Shown here in pieces: positions 59,946-64,000 of a DNA stretch of 64,000 nt. A model generated the notes under the pieces. It worked only from the letters and a program-made list of their open reading frames with translations. It was not told the DNA's origin and did not search any database. The translations under genes and the position numbers were made by a program. Source of the DNA: Paracoccaceae bacterium (GTDB taxonomy: Bacteria; Pseudomonadota; Alphaproteobacteria; Rhodobacterales; Rhodobacteraceae); NCBI GenBank assembly GCA_012103375.1, contig WLWX01000001.1, positions 1,974,501 to 2,038,500 of the forward strand, written 5' to 3'. Position 1 is the stretch's first letter; every line of letters starts with the position of its first letter.

Positions 59946-62387
59946 TCAGCCCCTCGGCTTTGCCCGCGCGGTTGGCGCGGCCTTCCAGGGTTCTTCTGGC
60001 CAGGGATGCCTGGGATAGCGTCCGCGCATGTCTTTGCGAACGTCGCCATAAGCCCCGCGCCAGAACCCCGGCAGGTCGGTCGTGGTCTGCAAGGGCCGCC
60101 CGGCGGGTGACAGCAGCGTGATCAGCAGGGGTTGCCCGGCCACCACGGGATGGGTGGTGGTGCCGAACATCTCTTGCAGTTTCACGGCAATCTCGGGTGC
60201 GTCGCCGGAATAATCGACCTCGACCCCGCGCCCAAGTGGCGTTTCGTACCGGCGCGGTGCGGCGCGGTTCAGCGCCTGCGTTTGCGCGTGATCCAGCCGC
60301 GCGGCCAATGCCTCGGTCGTGTCAAACGCCCGCCAGTCGGCGGCACTGCGCACTCCGCCAAGGAACGGGGCGAGCCAGTCTTCCAACGTTTCCAGAAGTG
60401 CGGCGTCCGAGCAATCGGGCAGCGCCGCCCCGCCAGCCCGCGCGCCTTCCACCCGTGCCTGAAACCGCTTTGCCTTGGCCGACAGGCCCAGCCCCAGATC
60501 GCGCACCCCGTCCAGCATTGCGGTGGTCACATCCTCGGCGGGCGCATCGTCCCAACGGCGCGCGTTCAGCACCAGCGCGCCAAAGCGTTCTTCCTGCCCC
60601 GCCTCGACCCGGCCGGTGCGGCGGGACCAGCGGCAGGTGTCGTGCCAGGCGATCTGATCGGCGAAAGCATCGCGCAAATCAGCCTCGGGAAGTGTCACGG
60701 CCTGCCGCACGCGCGCGTCCCTGGCGCGCCCGTCCGTGTCAGTGGCCACGATCAGCCGCGCGCCCGCCAGCGGATCGTCGGGCGCCATCGCCACGCCTTT
60801 GCCGCCCGACAACAGCCAGCGCGGGTCATCCCCCGGGCGACGAAGACCAATCCGGTCGGGATAGGCCAATGCGGCCTGGACAGAAAGCGGCGGTGCCTTG
60901 GCTTGTGGTGCAGCTTTGCGCAGGCGCTTGGCTGTGTCCCTGATCTGCGCCACCGCGCCGGGGTTGGCGGGCCATGGGTGGCGGGCGGCATAGGCGCGGG
61001 TATCGCGCACAGCCTCAAGACGCAGCGACAGGTCGACCGGCGCATGTGTCAGGGGGTCCCGCTCTGACAAGATCGCGGCGAGGTCGGCAGCCCCGGCCCC
61101 GGCGAGTGTCAGCATGTAACCCAGACGCGGGTGCAGCGGCAGCGCGGCCAGCGTTCGCCCGTGGTCGGTGATCCGCCCGGCCCCATCCAGCGCCCGGAGC
61201 GAGGTCAGCAGGTCGCGCGCCTGTTCCCATGCGCCGGAGGGCGGCGGTGTCAGAAACGCCATCTGGTCCGTGCTGTCGGTTCCCCATGCGGCGAGGTCCA
61301 GCGCGAGGCCTGCCAGATCGGCGGTCTCGATCTCGGCCGGGGCAAACTCGGGCATCGCGCCCGCCTCTCCCTTCGTCCACATCCGAAAGCAAACGCCCGG
61401 CGCCACCCGCCCGGCGCGGCCCCGGCGCTGATCCGCCTCGGCCCGGCTGGCGCGCTCGGTCACGAGGCGGGTCATGCCCGATCCGGGATCATAGCGCGCG
61501 CGGCGCGCCAGCCCGGCGTCCACCACCACGCGCACGCCTTCGATGGTCAGGCTGGTTTCGGCGATCGAGGTCGCCAGCACCACCTTGCGGCCCGGCCCGG
61601 CGGCAATCGCCGCGCGCTGGGCCTTGAACGGCATCGCGCCGAAAAGCGGATGCACCGCGACATCGCCGATCTGCCCCCGCAGCCGTGCTTCAACCCCGTG
61701 AATCTCTCGCGCGCCGGGCAGGAAAACCAGCACGTCGCCCTGGGTCGCGGGCAGCGCGGCCAACACCTGATCGGCCACGCGATCTTCCAGCCAGACACCT
61801 TTCTTCGCGGGCGCGTCCTGCCAGATCGTCTCAACCGGAAAGCTCTGCCCTTGCGACGTCACCACCGGGGCCGAGTCCAGCATTGCCGCCACCGGTTCCG
61901 CGTCCAGCGTGGCCGACATCACCAGAATGCCCAGATCGGGGCGCAGGGCTTGTCGCGCCTCCCACGCCAGCGCGAGGCCGAGATCGGCGTTCAGGCTGCG
62001 TTCGTGGAATTCGTCGAAGATCAGCCAAGCGATCCTTTCAAGCGAGGGATCAGTCTGAAGCATCCGGGTCAGGATGCCTTCGGTCACGACCTCGATCCGG
62101 GTCGCCTTAGAGACCTTGGTGTCCCCCCGCATCCGATAGCCGACCGTTTGTCCGACCGGCTCTGCCAGCGTCTCAGCCATCCGCGCCGCCGCAGACCGGG
62201 CCGCCAGGCGGCGCGGTTCCAGCATCACGATCCGGCCCGGCCCCAACCCGGCCTCCAGCATCGCCAGCGGCACCCGCGTCGTCTTGCCCGCCCCCGGCGG
62301 GGCCTGCAGCACGGCGCGACCGGAGGCGCGCAAGGCGTCCAGCAGGGCGGGCAGGGCATCGTCGATGGGCAACGGGGCGTTGGTCAT
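59946..62387 (-). CDS. hrpB: ATP-dependent helicase HrpB
   Basis: The 813-residue DEAH-type RNA helicase has motif I APPGAGKTTRVPL, motif Ia LEPRRLAARSAAARMA, DEFHERSLN (motif II), MSATLDAEPVA (III), ATSIAETSLTIEGVRVVVDAG (V) and QRRGRAGRVAPGVCFRMW (VI). The HrpB C-terminal domain follows, ending RGRYPRHPWPEEPWKA. ATG 62387 gives the normal length; the frame runs on upstream antisense to meaB without meaning. The role of HrpB in most bacteria is not settled. Confidence 0.93.
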   Translation of the reverse strand: MTNAPLPIDDALPALLDALRASGRAVLQAPPGAGKTTRVPLAMLEAGLGPGRIVMLEPRRLAARSAAARMAETLAEPVGQTVGYRMRGDTKVSKATRIEVVTEGILTRMLQTDPSLERIAWLIFDEFHERSLNADLGLALAWEARQALRPDLGILVMSATLDAEPVAAMLDSAPVVTSQGQSFPVETIWQDAPAKKGVWLEDRVADQVLAALPATQGDVLVFLPGAREIHGVEARLRGQIGDVAVHPLFGAMPFKAQRAAIAAGPGRKVVLATSIAETSLTIEGVRVVVDAGLARRARYDPGSGMTRLVTERASRAEADQRRGRAGRVAPGVCFRMWTKGEAGAMPEFAPAEIETADLAGLALDLAAWGTDSTDQMAFLTPPPSGAWEQARDLLTSLRALDGAGRITDHGRTLAALPLHPRLGYMLTLAGAGAADLAAILSERDPLTHAPVDLSLRLEAVRDTRAYAARHPWPANPGAVAQIRDTAKRLRKAAPQAKAPPLSVQAALAYPDRIGLRRPGDDPRWLLSGGKGVAMAPDDPLAGARLIVATDTDGRARDARVRQAVTLPEADLRDAFADQIAWHDTCRWSRRTGRVEAGQEERFGALVLNARRWDDAPAEDVTTAMLDGVRDLGLGLSAKAKRFQARVEGARAGGAALPDCSDAALLETLEDWLAPFLGGVRSAADWRAFDTTEALAARLDHAQTQALNRAAPRRYETPLGRGVEVDYSGDAPEIAVKLQEMFGTTTHPVVAGQPLLITLLSPAGRPLQTTTDLPGFWRGAYGDVRKDMRGRYPRHPWPEEPWKAAPTARAKPRG

Positions 62388-62453
62388 GCCTGCGCTTATC
62401 GGCCAGGCACCCCCATCTGGACAAGCCGTCCGCGCACAGGGCAGAACGGCGCG

Positions 62454-63500
62454 ATGAAAGCTGACGCCAACACCCTTGCAGACCAGGTCATCGCGGGCGA
62501 CCGCCGCGCGCTGGCCCGCGCGATCACGGTTGTCGAAAGTGACCGCGCCGATCACCGAGCCAATGCGTTGCGCCTGATCGAAGCGGCGCAGGCCAGCGGT
62601 CGGCAAGCATTGCGGATCGGCCTGTCGGGAACGCCCGGTGTCGGCAAATCGACGTTTATCGAGGCGTTCGGGATGCATCTGATCGACCGTGGCCTGCGGG
62701 TAGCCGTGCTGGCGGTCGACCCCTCTTCGGCCCGCACCGGTGGCTCGATCCTTGGCGACAAGACGCGGATGGACCGGCTGGTGCGGCAACCCGGGGCGTT
62801 CATCCGGCCGTCGCCCAGTCGTTCGACCCTCGGAGGCGTCGCACGGCGCACCCGCGAAGCGATTCTGCTGGTCGAGGCGGCGGGATATGATGTGGTTCTG
62901 ATCGAGACTGTCGGCGTCGGGCAATCCGAAACCATGGTCGCTGGGATGAGCGATATTTTCACCCTGTTGATCGGCCCCGGCGGCGGGGACGAATTGCAGG
63001 GCGTCAAACGCGGCATCATGGAGATTGCCGACATCGTGCTGGTCAACAAGGCCGACGGCGCGCTGAAACCGGTGGCCGAGCGGACCCGCGCCGATTATGC
63101 CGCCGCCCTGCGCCTGATGCGCCGGGCTGGCGATGGGCCAAAGGGGTTTCCCTGCGTGCTGACAACCTCGGCCCTTGAAAACACGGGTGTTTCTGCGGCG
63201 TGGGAACAGATGCAGGCGCTGGCCGACTGGCGGCGCGGGCATGGCGTCTGGGACCGGACGCGCGCCGAACAGGCCCGGTTGTGGTTTGAAGAGGATCTGC
63301 GCGCGGGTCTTTTGGCGCGGTTGACGGCTGACCCGGATCTGGCCACCCAGATGGCCGCGCTGGGGGATCAGGTTCAGGCGGGCCGCACAGCACCTTCGGC
63401 TGCAGCCGCCGCACTTCTGAACCATCTGGCGGCGGGCGAAAAAAAACGCCTGACTCCCGTCTTGACGCCTTTCACTGCCCGCACTAAACCCGGCCTCTGA
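62454..63500 (+). CDS. meaB: Methylmalonyl-CoA mutase-associated GTPase MeaB
   Basis: The 348-residue G3E-family GTPase protects and reloads B12-dependent acyl-CoA mutases. The P-loop is GLSGTPGVGKSTFIEAFG (about 58-75), followed by AVLAVDPSSARTGGSILGDKTRM, FIRPSPSRSTLGGVARRTRE, VETVGVGQSE and LVNKADG. The C-terminal 30 residues are longer and less conserved than usual. ATG 62454 lies 66 bp from the divergent hrpB start. It fits with the adenosyltransferase and Mcd-like enzyme elsewhere in the window. Confidence 0.92.
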   Translation: MKADANTLADQVIAGDRRALARAITVVESDRADHRANALRLIEAAQASGRQALRIGLSGTPGVGKSTFIEAFGMHLIDRGLRVAVLAVDPSSARTGGSILGDKTRMDRLVRQPGAFIRPSPSRSTLGGVARRTREAILLVEAAGYDVVLIETVGVGQSETMVAGMSDIFTLLIGPGGGDELQGVKRGIMEIADIVLVNKADGALKPVAERTRADYAAALRLMRRAGDGPKGFPCVLTTSALENTGVSAAWEQMQALADWRRGHGVWDRTRAEQARLWFEEDLRAGLLARLTADPDLATQMAALGDQVQAGRTAPSAAAAALLNHLAAGEKKRLTPVLTPFTARTKPGL

Positions 63501-63581
63501 ATTCGAGGGGTGCGTTTGTGCGCCCCCATTGCTTTGACGGCCTGCCCAAACGCTGGCCCCCTAACCCGAAGGAGTGACCCG

Positions 63582-63869
63582 ATGTCGCGCCGCTGTGAAT
63601 TGACCGGAAAAGGCCCGATGGTTGGTAACAACGTCAGCCACGCCAAGAACCGCACCCGCCGCCGGTTTCTGCCGAACCTGAATGACGTCAGCCTGATGTC
63701 CGAAACGCTGGGCCGCACCTTCAAGCTGCGCATTTCGGCCTCGGCCCTGCGCACGGTGGATCACCGTGGCGGGCTGGACGGCTTCATGGCCAAGGCGAAA
63801 GAGGCGGAACTGTCGCCCACCGCGCTGAAGATCAAGAAAGACATCGAAAAGGCCCAGGCCGCCGCCTGA
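63582..63869 (+). CDS. rpmB: 50S ribosomal protein L28
   Basis: The 95-residue ribosomal protein begins [33 protein letters not shown], the L28 signature, with the alphaproteobacterial C-terminal extension ([16 protein letters not shown]). GAAGGAG precedes ATG 63582. It is followed by a clear terminator. Confidence 0.97.
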   Translation: MSRRCELTGKGPMVGNNVSHAKNRTRRRFLPNLNDVSLMSETLGRTFKLRISASALRTVDHRGGLDGFMAKAKEAELSPTALKIKKDIEKAQAAA

Positions 63870-63894
63870 GATACCATTCGATTCTGAGTAAAGA

Positions 63895-63921
63895 AGCCTC
63901 GCAGCGATGCGGGGCTTTTTT
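63895..63921 (+). terminator. Intrinsic terminator after rpmB
   Basis: AGCCTCGCA pairs with TGCGGGGCT around a GCGA tetraloop (one G-T pair), followed by a run of six T. It lies 25 bp after the rpmB stop. Confidence 0.88.
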
Positions 63922-64000
63922 AATGTGGACCGCAGTCAAGTGTGGGGCGGCCGATGCTGCGATGGCTGAGCCCGTCCTCAAATAGCAGGATTTGAACCCG

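Noticed and set aside
61131-62453. N-terminal extension of the MeaB frame and antisense extension of HrpB
   Set aside because: Both are open only because of high GC. Family length and motifs place the starts at 62454 and 62387.
63970-64000. tRNA-like T-arm on the minus strand (GGGTTCAAATCCTGC) at the window end
   Set aside because: The acceptor would have to be TATTTGA with no CCA, and TCAAAT/ATTTGA also makes a simple hairpin. The rest lies outside the window, so a tRNA cannot be supported.
1-64000. CRISPR array, prophage or secretion-system locus
   Set aside because: No regularly spaced repeats, cas genes, phage structural genes or secretion ATPases were seen anywhere in the window.

Overview
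The window looks like chromosomal DNA of a GC-rich alphaproteobacterium of the order Rhodobacterales (Roseobacter group / Paracoccaceae). This is inferred from gene order and content: acpS-lepB-rnc-era-DUF1491-recO, the ChvI/ChvG-HprK-RapZ-EIIA-HPr block, cobalamin adenosyltransferase-etfB-etfA with a 3-hydroxybutyryl-CoA dehydrogenase, a long methylsuccinyl-CoA dehydrogenase-like enzyme plus MeaB (ethylmalonyl-CoA/methylmalonyl-CoA metabolism), and many short intergenic palindromes. No tRNA, rRNA or CRISPR array could be supported.

Layout. 1-387: palindromic repeat carrying a 115-bp IS630-type MITE. 387-9987: a catabolic-looking cluster (sugar-phosphate-isomerase-like protein, Old Yellow Enzyme, SDR, DHDPS/NAL-family lyase, DadA-like FAD oxidoreductase, a diverged two-subunit glycine-decarboxylase-like PLP enzyme, AcoX-like ATP-NAD kinase). 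A nearly identical 28-bp site lies at both promoter ends. 10261-15179: housekeeping operon (acpS, lepB, rnc, era, DUF1491, recO). 15258-17753: YecR-like lipoprotein, META-domain protein, Mcd-like dehydrogenase. 18082-23650: chvI (broken), chvG, hprK, rapZ, EIIA, HPr. 23665-28689: hbd, two accessory genes, etfA, etfB, cobalamin adenosyltransferase, small membrane protein. 28797-30472: TIGR02186/TauE pair. 30549-38212: purine nucleoside phosphorylase (broken by an IS1182-family element) next to a BMP-type nucleoside ABC transporter that also contains a LysE gene. 38341-42290: rimI, tsaB, Nfu-type Fe-S protein behind an Irr-box-like site, trypsin-like protease, UspA. 42354-49149: aminotransferase remnant, secreted proteins, a trypsin-TPR protein, trpS, a rhomboid without catalytic residues, an 18-repeat MORN protein. 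49325-52052: nadE, a gene of unknown function broken by a MITE and a frameshift, a DUF1127 gene. 52161-58953: LysR, a chain of overlapping palindromes, an IS630 copy, cmk, membrane protein, GFA protein, broken TupA-like ATP-grasp gene, aroA, ABM protein. 59073-63869: LysR, hrpB, meaB, rpmB.

Mobile DNA has damaged several genes, and the lesions can be read at base level. An IS630 copy sits in chvI (which also has a nonsense codon), a second identical-looking IS630 copy abuts the cmk stop, an IS1182-family element splits the nucleoside phosphorylase gene, and two 218-bp MITE copies with 4-bp target duplications lie 48 kb apart in opposite orientations. The most interesting unexplained items are the diverged GcvPA/GcvPB-like cluster with its shared operator, the double lesion in chvI beside intact chvG, the palindrome chain at 53235-53298, and a dispersed intergenic repeat family. 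All calls rest on reading the sequence only; no database searches were run.
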